This document shows positions 51,964 to 60,464 of a DNA stretch of 64,000 nucleotides, in pieces. Each line of letters begins with the position of its first letter. Position 1 is the first letter of the stretch. The notes below the pieces were generated by a model. That model saw only the letters and a list, made by a program, of their open reading frames with translations. It ran no database searches and had not been told where the DNA came from. The translations under genes and the position numbers were made by a program. The DNA comes from an uncultured bacterium (GTDB taxonomy: Bacteria; Calescibacteriota; Calescibacteriia; Calescibacteriales; Calescibacteriaceae): NCBI GenBank assembly GCA_938036315.1, contig CALHPK010000009.1:186001-250000 (forward strand). The letters are read 5' to 3'.

Positions 51964-53079
51964 ATGTCATTGGGACTGTTCAGAGATAGATTTCCAATAA
52001 AAGATGCTGGTAGATTTGAAGCCAAATATTGGTTACCAAGAGATGGTGGTAAAGTCAAATGTATATTATGTCCCCAAGGGTGTGAAATAGGTGAAGGAGA
52101 AGCTGGAAAATGTCTTGTGAGAATAAATGAAGGCGGTAAATTATGGGCAGCATCATACGGCAAAGTTGCAGCGGTAAACATCGACCCCATAGAGAAAAAA
52201 CCTCTCTTTCACTTTTACCCAGGGCATTACATATTATCAGTGGGGGGGGTTGGTTGCAATCTCTCATGTAAATTTTGCCAAAACTGGGAACTTGTCGAAG
52301 GGTTAGCGGGTGTGAAGTTTTTACCCCCTCAGGAGCTTGCTGAACTTGCTGTGAAATTCAAATCTCAGAAAAACATTGGAGTAGCCTTTACATACAACGA
52401 ACCAACTATATGGTTTGAATACATTGTTGATACAGCAAGAATTCTGAAGGAAATAGATCTAAATATGAAAGTGGTTATGGTAACAAATGGTTACATAAGC
52501 GCAAAACCTCTTGAAGAACTATCTGACTACGTTGATGCAATGAATATTGATCTTAAATTCGCAAAGGAGGAACTTTACAAACAGATCAGTGATGCTTACC
52601 TCAAACCTGTTTTATCCACAATAAAAAGAGCATGGGAATTATATAAATCAAAGGGGAGGCCTTTTTTTGAGCTTACTTACCTTATAATAACTGGCGTAAA
52701 CGATACTAAAGAAGAGTTTGAAAAGTTAACAGATTTTGTGGCAGAGATAGATTCTAATATACCATTGCACATTTCAAGATTCTTCCCACACTTTTTGATG
52801 TCGGATAGAGATCCAACTCCCGAGAAAGTGCTTTTTCAGGCTTATGAAATTGCCAAGAAAAAGCTCAAATTTGTCTATATAGGAAACATCTGGGGAAATA
52901 AAGGGGAGCATACTTATTGTCCTAGCTGTGGCGAAATCGTAATATCAAGATTTGGTTTTTCAACGAGATTGATCGGTATAAAAGATGGAATGTGCAAAAA
53001 ATGCGGAGAAAAAATATTCGGAGTATTCATAGAAGAGAATGTTGAAAGCAATGGGAAGATACTAAAGGTCATATTCTAA
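51964..53079 (+). CDS. amrS: AmmeMemoRadiSam-system radical SAM protein (AmrS, PflA-like)
   Basis: 371 residues. Radical SAM core with the [4Fe-4S] motif CNLSCKFCQNW (Cys98, Cys102, Cys105). An N-terminal CILCPQGCEIGEGEAGKC cluster (about 33-50) and a C-terminal zinc-like CPSC...CKKCGEK pair complete the AmrS/PflA-like pattern. Its usual partners AmrB (Memo) and AmrA (AMMECR1) are not visible in the window. Reaction unknown for the family. fliA follows 17 nt downstream. No Shine-Dalgarno sequence. Confidence 0.92.
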   Translation: MSLGLFRDRFPIKDAGRFEAKYWLPRDGGKVKCILCPQGCEIGEGEAGKCLVRINEGGKLWAASYGKVAAVNIDPIEKKPLFHFYPGHYILSVGGVGCNLSCKFCQNWELVEGLAGVKFLPPQELAELAVKFKSQKNIGVAFTYNEPTIWFEYIVDTARILKEIDLNMKVVMVTNGYISAKPLEELSDYVDAMNIDLKFAKEELYKQISDAYLKPVLSTIKRAWELYKSKGRPFFELTYLIITGVNDTKEEFEKLTDFVAEIDSNIPLHISRFFPHFLMSDRDPTPEKVLFQAYEIAKKKLKFVYIGNIWGNKGEHTYCPSCGEIVISRFGFSTRLIGIKDGMCKKCGEKIFGVFIEENVESNGKILKVIF

Positions 53080-53084
53080 AATTT

Positions 53085-53090
53085 TATAAT
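53085..53090 (+). promoter_or_regulatory. -10 box directly before fliA
   Basis: Perfect TATAAT ending 6 nt before the fliA ATG (53097), in the 17-nt gap after amrS. Transcription would start on the A of ATG. No good -35 is visible at 17 bp. Confidence 0.45.
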
Positions 53091-53096
53091 TCTAAT

Positions 53097-53846
53097 ATGG
53101 GGAGAAGAAGCCAGGGTATAAAGATACTGAACAGAGATATAAGGAAGCTTGTAGAGGAAAATATTTATCTGGTTGAGAGTATCGTGAGAAAAATTGCTCC
53201 AACATTGGGCCCCGGATTTGCTCGGGAGGAGATAGTATCAGAAGGGATTCTGGGGCTCATAGAAGCAGCTCAGAAGTTTGATTCGATGAAAGGTATAAAG
53301 TTTGAAAAATGGGCAGAAATCAGGATAAAGGGCGCTATAATAGATTATCTGAGAAGAACTGATGTTCTGTCTCGCCCTTCGAGATCATTGGTAAAACAGA
53401 TGGCTGAAACCATAAAGGAACTCCAGAATAAGCTAGGGAGGGAACCAAAAGATGAGGAGATTGCGAAAGAACTTGGTATGTCTCTTGAGGAATACTTTTA
53501 TGAGCTTGAAAAGATAAGTAATTTATCGATCGTTTCGCTTGATGAGGTCGTCCTTGACAATGAAGATGGAAGAAGACTTTATGAACTTGTTTCAGATGAG
53601 AATGTAAAAGATCCCCTTAAGCTGTCCGAAAATTTGAATCTCAGAAAAATAATAGAAGAAGCTCTTTCTTCCCTTGATGATAAAGAGAGAGAAGTCGTAA
53701 AGATGTATTATCTAGAGGGAGCTCATATGAAAGAGATTTCAAAACGACTGAGAGTAAGTGAGTCGAGAATATCACAAATTCATTCTAAGGCTCTTCTGAA
53801 GCTCCGTATTAACCTCGCTGGAAAAATCGTGGCGGAAAATATGTAA
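53097..53846 (+). CDS. fliA: RNA polymerase sigma factor FliA/WhiG family (sigma-28)
   Basis: 249 residues, normal for FliA. Region 2 (about 15-90): LVESIVRKIAP, EEIVSEGILGLIEAAQKFD, FEKWAEIRIKGAIIDYLRRTD (the RIKGAIIDYLR block is diagnostic of FliA). Region 3 (about 95-140) with REPKDEEIAKELGMSLEEY. Region 4 (195-245) HTH with MKEISKRLRVSESRISQIHSKAL. It should direct late flagellar and chemotaxis transcription. No anti-sigma FlgM is adjacent. Neighbours are a radical SAM gene and a sugar transferase instead of flagellar genes. Confidence 0.95.
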   Translation: MGRRSQGIKILNRDIRKLVEENIYLVESIVRKIAPTLGPGFAREEIVSEGILGLIEAAQKFDSMKGIKFEKWAEIRIKGAIIDYLRRTDVLSRPSRSLVKQMAETIKELQNKLGREPKDEEIAKELGMSLEEYFYELEKISNLSIVSLDEVVLDNEDGRRLYELVSDENVKDPLKLSENLNLRKIIEEALSSLDDKEREVVKMYYLEGAHMKEISKRLRVSESRISQIHSKALLKLRINLAGKIVAENM

Positions 53847-53879
53847 AAATGTAAAAATGGCGGAAAATATTCAAAAATC
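53830..53879. repeat. 28-bp tandem duplication spanning the fliA stop codon
   Basis: TGGCGGAAAATAT recurs with a 28-bp period (53830-53842 and 53858-53870), followed in both cases by a near-identical AAAAAT stretch; inside, TGTAAAAA is itself doubled. The first copy holds the fliA stop TAA. Confidence 0.85.
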
Positions 53880-53930
53880 ACGTATAGAATATGCGGAAGG
53901 TAATTACAAAAACATTTGAATTTTTTACAT

Positions 53931-55265
53931 ATGACAACTGATTTCAGGAGGCTAATCTCGGACGCATTTATAATCTCGGTTTCATGGTTTGGAGCTTACT
54001 TTATAAGAATGGAATTGTCTGGTCTTTTTGGTTATAAGATAAATCCCCTGAAAAACTATGTTCTTGCCTATCCTTTTATTCTCTTTTTCTGGATGATAAC
54101 TGCTATTTACACTGGTAGCTACAAAAAATACGGGGGGAAAAATATATCAGAAATCGTCCTGGCCTTCAGAGCATGGATTATAAGCTCGCTTATTTCTATG
54201 TCCTTTGCTTTTCTGGTCAGAGAGATGTATCTTTCACGATCGGTTCTTATAATATTCTCAATCATATGCTTTTTAGCTCTGACCTTTAAAAACTACGCCC
54301 TCTCTACCAAGGAGCTAAGAAAAGCTGTTTTAGTTGGGACCGGCCCCTTAGCCATAAGGATCATTCAGAAGATAGAAGATATAACAAATTATCAAATTAA
54401 GGGTATTATCTCCCTGCAAAGTTCCGACATTGGTAAAAAGGTAGATAGATACGAAGTTATAGGAACATTAGGAAGTATTGGAGAACTTATTGATTCAGGA
54501 ACGATAGATACATTGATTTTTGCAGAAAATTCTCTCCATCTTTCTGCAGTTATGGATATAGTCTCTAAGTTCTCAGATAAAACTCATATGAAATTTTTTA
54601 TCGCGTCTTCTGGATTTGATTATATAAGGTATGGTTTCGCAGTTGAGTTCGTTGGTGATGTCCCTCTTGTTGAACTCGGTGGATTCTATCATTCCCCCAT
54701 ATATGAATTTATAAAAAGAACTTTCGATATTATCTTTTCAGTAGCGGTTTTGATTATTACTGCACCATTATTTCTGGTTATAGCTGTAGCAATAAAGTTG
54801 GACTCTCCAGGACCGGTATTCTTCACACAAGAAAGGGTTGGAAAAAACGGAAAAATTTTCAAAATTATAAAATTCAGAACGATGTACAAGGATGTACCGA
54901 GGTATTCGCTATCTCCTCGTGCACCGGGGGATCCTAGAATTACTAAAGTTGGAAAGTTTCTCAGAAGATTTAGCCTTGATGAACTTCCTCAGTTCATAAA
55001 TGTTGTAAAGGGAGAGATGAGCGTTGTTGGTCCGCGTCCTGAGATGCCACAGATTGTTCAGGAATATGAACCATGGCAAAGAGAGAGACTAAAGGTCAGG
55101 CCTGGGATTACAGGACTTTGGCAAATTCTCGGAAGAAAAGATTTACCTCTTGAACAGAACATACAATACGATATGGTGTACATTAGAAATCGTTCGTTTT
55201 TGCTAGACCTTATCATCATCTTAAAAACTATTTCTATTGTCATTACAGGGAGGGGAGCTTATTAA
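53931..55265 (+). CDS. Undecaprenyl-phosphate sugar phosphotransferase (WbaP/WcaJ type)
   Basis: 444 residues from ATG 53931 (TTG 53916 would add five). Four N-terminal TM helices (about 10-110), a CoA-binding-like Rossmann domain (about 125-230), a fifth TM (about 265-285) and the bacterial sugar transferase domain with KRTFDIIFSVAV, DSPGPVFFTQERVGKNGKIFKIIKFRTM, LDELPQFINVVKGEMSVVGPRP and RPGITGLWQ. It transfers a sugar-1-phosphate to undecaprenyl phosphate, starting a surface polysaccharide. Stop and next start overlap as TAATG, so it is translationally coupled to rapZ. Confidence 0.94.
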   Translation: MTTDFRRLISDAFIISVSWFGAYFIRMELSGLFGYKINPLKNYVLAYPFILFFWMITAIYTGSYKKYGGKNISEIVLAFRAWIISSLISMSFAFLVREMYLSRSVLIIFSIICFLALTFKNYALSTKELRKAVLVGTGPLAIRIIQKIEDITNYQIKGIISLQSSDIGKKVDRYEVIGTLGSIGELIDSGTIDTLIFAENSLHLSAVMDIVSKFSDKTHMKFFIASSGFDYIRYGFAVEFVGDVPLVELGGFYHSPIYEFIKRTFDIIFSVAVLIITAPLFLVIAVAIKLDSPGPVFFTQERVGKNGKIFKIIKFRTMYKDVPRYSLSPRAPGDPRITKVGKFLRRFSLDELPQFINVVKGEMSVVGPRPEMPQIVQEYEPWQRERLKVRPGITGLWQILGRKDLPLEQNIQYDMVYIRNRSFLLDLIIILKTISIVITGRGAY

Positions 55266-56131
55266 TGTGGATACTATTTATAACTGGTGTTTCAGGATCC
55301 GGAAAAACGACAGTGTTAAAGACCCTCGAAGATATGGGATTTTACACTGTTGACAACATCCCAACAGAAATGATACTTCAGTTTATTTCCCTTGCGAAAA
55401 GAGCTGATATCAAAAAAGTTGCCTTATCAATATTTGTCAAGACAGAGGAGATGGCGAGAAAATTTCTGGAGATAGTCAACGAGCTGAAATCCCAGGACAA
55501 GGATGATAAAGTTGATCTTATTTTTATTGATGCACAAAATGATGTCATAATGAGAAGATACAAAGAAACAAGAAGAAAGCATCCGTTTTCTGATTTATTT
55601 TCATCAATAGAGTCAGCCATAAAGCATGAAAGAAAAATATTAGATGTAGTATCGGATATTGCAAGTATAAGGATTGATACTACTGATATGAATATTCATA
55701 AACTCAGATCAAAGATTGTTGAACTGTTCGGAGAAGAAGAACCCTCTTTCATCCTGCAGATATACTCTTTCGGATTTCGCTATGGGATCCCTCGGGAATC
55801 TGACATAGTTTTTGATGTAAGATTTGTTAGGAATCCTAACTTTGATCCCGCCCTGAAAGACCTCGATGGAACTCACCCGGAAGTCCAAAAATATGTGTTT
55901 GAAGATGAAGATGCAAGAAAGTATTTAGATATGATAAAAGATATGATAGCATTTCTTGTGGAGAGATTCAAAAAAGAAGGGAAATATGTCGCTACGGTAT
56001 CCATAGGATGTACGGGGGGGAAGCATCGCTCAGTGGCTTTTGCCGAAGCTCTGAAAAATTTCGTTGAAGAAAAATTGAATATAAAGTTAGTTGTAATTCA
56101 TAGAGATAAACATAAAGATTCTGTCGTTTAA
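55265..56131 (+). CDS. rapZ: RapZ/YvcJ-family nucleotide-binding RNase adaptor
   Basis: 288 residues, standard for RapZ/YvcJ. N-terminal P-loop GVSGSGKTTVLKTLEDMGF (about 7-25) and VDNIPTEMI; C-terminal domain with FGFRYGIPRESDIVFDVRF...NP and the conserved GCTGGKHRSVAFAE (about 244-257). In E. coli RapZ controls GlmS through small RNAs; in other bacteria the role is unclear. The ATG overlaps the preceding stop by one base, and a purine-rich GGGAGGGGAG stretch lies 7-8 nt upstream. surE follows. Confidence 0.93.
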   Translation: MWILFITGVSGSGKTTVLKTLEDMGFYTVDNIPTEMILQFISLAKRADIKKVALSIFVKTEEMARKFLEIVNELKSQDKDDKVDLIFIDAQNDVIMRRYKETRRKHPFSDLFSSIESAIKHERKILDVVSDIASIRIDTTDMNIHKLRSKIVELFGEEEPSFILQIYSFGFRYGIPRESDIVFDVRFVRNPNFDPALKDLDGTHPEVQKYVFEDEDARKYLDMIKDMIAFLVERFKKEGKYVATVSIGCTGGKHRSVAFAEALKNFVEEKLNIKLVVIHRDKHKDSVV

Positions 56132-56145
56132 TTTGGTAGATGTGT

Positions 56146-56982
56146 ATGATCATACTACTGACAAATGATGACGGAATTGATTCTCCAGGTCTTTGGGCAA
56201 TGAAATCAGCTCTGGAATCTATAGGCAAAGTCTGGGTCTTCGCCTCATCCGAAGATTATTCAGGCTCCTCTCATTCTATAACTTTGACTCATTCAATAAG
56301 GGTCGTAAAAGTCGGTGAAGCGATGTATAAAGTAGACGGGACTCCTGCTGACTGTGTTAACATAGCTATAAATGGGATAATGCCTCAACCTCCTGATATT
56401 GTTGTGTCAGGAATAAATATAGGTGAGAATGTCGGTGACGACATCTTATACTCGGGAACTTTTGGGGGAGCAATTGAGGGAGCTCTTTTAGGATGTCTAT
56501 CCTTTGCGGTTTCATGTAGAAGCATAGGCGAAATTACCGGAGACCTTCGCTTGGTAGGCAAAATAACATCGAAAATAATAGAATTCCTCGTAAAAAATAA
56601 CCTCCAAAAGCAGATGCAGAGAACAGTTGTGAATATAAATTTTCCATATTTCAGGTCCCCAGCAGAAATAAAAGGAGTTAAGTTCGGAAAGCTCTGTAAA
56701 AGAGTGTATGGAGAAAGGGCTCTGCATTTCCAAGATCCTCGTGGAAGAGATTTTTGGTTTATAGGAGGAAAAGAGTTAAAGACAAATTCGTATCAGATCA
56801 GCGATCTTGACTCCCTTGATGTCTTCATACTTGATCGCGGGTATATATCGGTAACCTTTGTGCAAACTGAGTTCAAGGTCGCAAACCCTTCTGATGAAAG
56901 CGAAAAGCTTTTATCTTCCTTAGTTTCAGAATTTATCAAGAAAGAAGCATCTCAGTCGGAGGAGATCCAGGAGGAACCATAG
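56146..56982 (+). CDS. surE: 5'/3'-nucleotidase SurE
   Basis: 278 residues from ATG 56146, which yields the canonical MIILLTNDDGIDSPGL; ATG 56140 adds two. Dephosphorylates nucleoside 5' and 3' monophosphates. The metal site Asp-Asp (8-9), the SSHSIT segment (about 41-46), DGTPADCVNIAI, VSGINIGENVGDDILYSGTFGGAIEGAL and NINFP are intact. It starts about 14 nt after rapZ without a Shine-Dalgarno sequence. The 3' end overlaps the convergent ilvB by 47 bp, which explains a hydrophilic, family-atypical tail (KEASQSEEIQEEP). Confidence 0.94.
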   Translation: MIILLTNDDGIDSPGLWAMKSALESIGKVWVFASSEDYSGSSHSITLTHSIRVVKVGEAMYKVDGTPADCVNIAINGIMPQPPDIVVSGINIGENVGDDILYSGTFGGAIEGALLGCLSFAVSCRSIGEITGDLRLVGKITSKIIEFLVKNNLQKQMQRTVVNINFPYFRSPAEIKGVKFGKLCKRVYGERALHFQDPRGRDFWFIGGKELKTNSYQISDLDSLDVFILDRGYISVTFVQTEFKVANPSDESEKLLSSLVSEFIKKEASQSEEIQEEP

Positions 56983-58681
56983 GATAAACATCTTCTTCTG
57001 GATCTACTTTTATATCTATAATTACCGGGATGTCATCTGGTTCATCAAAGATAGCCTTTTTAAGTTTATCCTTAAGTTCTGCGGGGTCTTTTATTTCGTA
57101 TCCTTTTGCTCCGAAGGCTTGGGCAAGTGCAGCATATTTCGGTTGAACTTTAAATACTGATGCAGCATATCTCCTGCCATAAAATTTTCTCTGCCACTGG
57201 GTAACCATCCCATGCTCACCATTGTTGAAGATGATAACTCTCACTCCAACCTTCTCCTCAACCGCTGTTGATATCTCTTGCATATTCATCTGAAAGCTTC
57301 CATCTCCTGAGAACGATATGACGAGTTTTTCTGGCTTTGCAATCTTTGCACCTATTGCGGCAGGGAATCCAAATCCCATCGTCCCCAAGCCTCCGGATGT
57401 CAAGAAAGTTCTTGGCTTCCTTACTTTGTAGTACTGAGCTGCCCACATCTGGTGTTGTCCAACATCTGTTGTGACTATGGTATCTGTGTCACGAGTTAGC
57501 TCGTAAACAGTGTTGACCACCTCCTGAGGCTTTATTATATTATCGGATTTGTTATATCTTAATGGAAATTTTGATTTCCACTCATCTATTTTCTTCAGCC
57601 AAGGTTTTATCCTTTCTCTGAATTTTTCTATTTCAGATTTCGGAATTTCTTCTCTGATGATTTCCAGAAGTCTTCTCAGCACTATCTTGGCATCACCTAC
57701 GATTGGTATATCTATATCTATATTCTTAGAAATAGAAGCAGGATCTATATCTATGTGAATTATCTTTGAAAGTGGTGCAAAGTATTCGACATTTCCAGTT
57801 ACTCTATCGTCAAATCTTGCACCTATGGCTATTATCATATCAGAGTTATTTATTGCCATATTCGCTGTGTATGTTCCGTGCATGCCGAGCATTCCTAAGA
57901 ACTCAGGTCTAGTTCCATCAAAGCCTCCAAGTCCCATTAATGTTAGGGTCACAGGTATCCCTAAGATATTTATGAGTTCTTCAAGTTCTTCCGAAGCCCC
58001 CGATGATATTACACCTCCACCTGCATACACCACTGGTCTCTCACTTTTCAAGATAGATTCAACCGCAAGCCTTATTTGCTTTTCATTCCCAGTACTTTTG
58101 AATTTTTCTGGTATATCAACTTTTTCTGGAATAAAAAGTTCTGTTGTTGCTGATGATATATCTCGTGGGAGATCTATTACCACCGGACCAGGTCTTCCCA
58201 TTTGGCAGATGTAATATCCTTTGATTATTTCTGCAGCTAAATCTTCTACGCGCCTTACGACGGTGTTATATTTAGTTATAGGGCGAGTTATTCCTGTTGT
58301 ATCTGTTTCCTGAAAAGCATCATTCCCCATATAATATGTTGGAACCTGTCCTGTTATAACAAGAATGGGAACTGAGTCCATAAAGGCATCAGCTATTCCC
58401 GTAACCGCATTTGTAGCTCCCGGTCCCGACGTGACAATTGCTACTCCCGGTTTTCCCAAGGCTTTCGCATACCCTTCTGCCATATGAATCGCAGCTTGCT
58501 CATGCCTTGCAAGAATATGTCTTATCTTGCCAAACTTGAAAAGTTCATCATACAAAAGTAGAACGACTCCACCTGGGATCCCGAATAATGTATCAATCCC
58601 AAGATGGTTCATTGTTTCTACTACTACTCTTGCGCCAGTGACTTTTTCTTTTTTCCTCACAGCTTCTCCTTTTGCACCCAT
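56936..58681 (-). CDS. ilvB: Acetolactate synthase, large subunit
   Basis: 581 residues. ThDP-dependent first step of branched-chain amino-acid synthesis. LFGIPGGVVLLLYDEL, the catalytic Glu in ARHEQAAIHMAEGYA (about 60), GPGATNAVTGIADA, QVPTYYMGNDAFQETDT, and the ThDP motif GDGSFQMN...NNGEHGM (about 445-475) are all there. The small subunit ilvN and the rest of the pathway are not adjacent. AAGGA lies 4 nt before the ATG, one of few Shine-Dalgarno-like sites. The 3' end overlaps surE by 47 bp. Confidence 0.95.
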   Translation of the reverse strand: MGAKGEAVRKKEKVTGARVVVETMNHLGIDTLFGIPGGVVLLLYDELFKFGKIRHILARHEQAAIHMAEGYAKALGKPGVAIVTSGPGATNAVTGIADAFMDSVPILVITGQVPTYYMGNDAFQETDTTGITRPITKYNTVVRRVEDLAAEIIKGYYICQMGRPGPVVIDLPRDISSATTELFIPEKVDIPEKFKSTGNEKQIRLAVESILKSERPVVYAGGGVISSGASEELEELINILGIPVTLTLMGLGGFDGTRPEFLGMLGMHGTYTANMAINNSDMIIAIGARFDDRVTGNVEYFAPLSKIIHIDIDPASISKNIDIDIPIVGDAKIVLRRLLEIIREEIPKSEIEKFRERIKPWLKKIDEWKSKFPLRYNKSDNIIKPQEVVNTVYELTRDTDTIVTTDVGQHQMWAAQYYKVRKPRTFLTSGGLGTMGFGFPAAIGAKIAKPEKLVISFSGDGSFQMNMQEISTAVEEKVGVRVIIFNNGEHGMVTQWQRKFYGRRYAASVFKVQPKYAALAQAFGAKGYEIKDPAELKDKLKKAIFDEPDDIPVIIDIKVDPEEDVYPMVPPGSPPTEMLLS

Positions 58682-59018
58682 AAGTCCTTAATAGATTAAG
58701 TATATCTGATGTTAAATTCTGATTTTCAGAGAAACCTAAACCATAATGTGAAGAAGTAATGGACCAAAAATTGCAAAGATTCAATTATATACAGCAGACA
58801 AGATAAACCATCTTTTGCAGAGACATAGAATGAAAGAAGTTCAAAGATAACCCTCTAAGTTTACAAAACAGAATAAATGGATTGGGAATTTCTTCCATTA
58901 AATTTAGGATTATTCTTAAATTTAGGTCATTCGGTCATATGGGCTTATGTATTTTATGATTTATTCTGAGAACTCACTTTTTAGGTGGTAGATTTACTAA
59001 TAATTACTTTATCAGGCG
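58682..59018. other. Intergenic region between divergent ilvB and dnaB (337 bp)
   Basis: No ORF, tRNA or strong hairpin. TTAAATTTAGG is repeated with an 18-bp period (58898-58908 and 58916-58926), then TCAT at 8-bp spacing. It must carry the promoters of both divergent genes. No DnaA-box cluster was seen by eye. Confidence 0.6.
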
Positions 59019-60386
59019 ATGATCTCAAAGAGTTTACAGGAACCTGTCCCATACGATCCGAAACTTGAGAAAGCAGTTTTAGGTGGGATACTTCTAAAGG
59101 GAGAACTCATAGAAGATGTGATAAATATTTTGGGGAAGAATCCCGAGGAAGCATTTTTCGACCCAGCCTGTAGAGCGATTTTTTCGTCTATTCTCTCACT
59201 GAGAAGGAGAGGGGATGAGATAAATCCATTTTCAGTTATCGAGGAGTTGAAAGTTCAGCAGAAGCTTGAGAGGGTGGGAGGAGAGGAGTTCATTTTTTCC
59301 TTACCTTCATACATACCGTCTGTTGCCTTCCTTGACAATTTGGCAAGGAAGTTAAAGGAGAAAATGATCATCAGGAAGATGTACCAGAAGTTTAGGGGAT
59401 TTATTGAGGAGATCTCATGGGGAGTTCCTAATGCTTGGGAATTTGTATCAAAAGTTGAAAAAGAAATTTCTGAGGTAGCTCAAGAAAGCTTGACGCCAGA
59501 TTTTTATTCTGTTAGCGATATTGTTGGTTTTGTTGATAGGATGATCAATGGTGAGGGGAAGAGTTCTGCGTTATCTACAGGATTCCCCTCGCTCGATGAG
59601 AAGATAGTCGGGTTTCACCCAGGAGACTTCGTGATAATAGCTGGTAGACCAGGCATGGGTAAGACAAGTTTCGCTCTTTCTATGGCTTACTATATGGCAC
59701 AAGATATGATACCTGTATGCTTTTTCTCTATCGAAATGCCAATAAAGCTTTTGCTTTTGAGACTACTTTCTATGCATTCTGGAATTTCTCTGAAAAAGAT
59801 TATAGCTCGTGATCTTTCGGATTCAGAGAGAAACAAGATATCATCAGCTGCAAGGGAGTTAGCTTCACTACCTATATATCTGAATGACACAGTTGCTGGA
59901 ATAACTCAAATTCGATCACTTGCAAAGAGAATAAAAGATGAAAAGGGAATTAGGGCTATCTTTATAGACTACATACAGCAGATATTTGTCGAGTGGAAAG
60001 TAGAAAGAAGGGAGGAAGAAATATCTTTAATCTCAAGACTTCTCAAAAGCTTAGCAAAAGAGTTAGATATTACTGTTATTGCCCTGTCACAGTTGAGTAG
60101 GGAGCCAGAAAGAAGAGGAGAGAACAAAAGACCACAGCTAAGCGATTTAAGGGAATCCGGATCTTTAGAGCAGGATGCTGACACTGTGATTATGCTGTAC
60201 AGAGATCACTACTACAACCCATGTCCTAAAACTGAAAAGGACGAGGTATTTGAGTGCTGTCCACAAGCCCGAATCTCAGAATCAATTATCGCTAAAAATA
60301 GGAACGGACCAACCGGAACTGTAACTTTAAAGTTTCTTGGAGAAATTTGCCTGTTTGAGGATTCTAAGTTTCCAAAAGTAGGGTAA
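59019..60386 (+). CDS. dnaB: Replicative DNA helicase DnaB
   Basis: 455 residues, standard for DnaB, with no intein. N-terminal collar domain (PYDPKLEKAVLGGILL...) about 8-110, linker, then the RecA-fold motor: Walker A GRPGMGKTSFALSMA (about 208-222), Walker B RAIFIDYIQQI (about 312-322), VIALSQLSREPERRGENKRPQLSDLRESGSLEQDAD (H3/H4 signature region) and AKNRNGPTG with the arginine finger. Hexameric helicase at the fork. The ATG follows ATCAGGCG, giving at best a 3-base Shine-Dalgarno match; TACTTT ends 8 nt before it. Confidence 0.96.
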   Translation: MISKSLQEPVPYDPKLEKAVLGGILLKGELIEDVINILGKNPEEAFFDPACRAIFSSILSLRRRGDEINPFSVIEELKVQQKLERVGGEEFIFSLPSYIPSVAFLDNLARKLKEKMIIRKMYQKFRGFIEEISWGVPNAWEFVSKVEKEISEVAQESLTPDFYSVSDIVGFVDRMINGEGKSSALSTGFPSLDEKIVGFHPGDFVIIAGRPGMGKTSFALSMAYYMAQDMIPVCFFSIEMPIKLLLLRLLSMHSGISLKKIIARDLSDSERNKISSAARELASLPIYLNDTVAGITQIRSLAKRIKDEKGIRAIFIDYIQQIFVEWKVERREEEISLISRLLKSLAKELDITVIALSQLSREPERRGENKRPQLSDLRESGSLEQDADTVIMLYRDHYYNPCPKTEKDEVFECCPQARISESIIAKNRNGPTGTVTLKFLGEICLFEDSKFPKVG

Positions 60387-60464
60387 ATATTCCAGAAAAT
60401 AAGTCTTGAGGATTTTGCTGAATAAACTAAAAGTTGTAATTTATTGAATAAGCTTAGATAAAAA

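Noticed and set aside
58682-59018. Replication origin near dnaB
   Set aside because: No cluster of DnaA boxes, no dnaA or dnaN neighbours and no clear AT-rich unwinding block beyond background.
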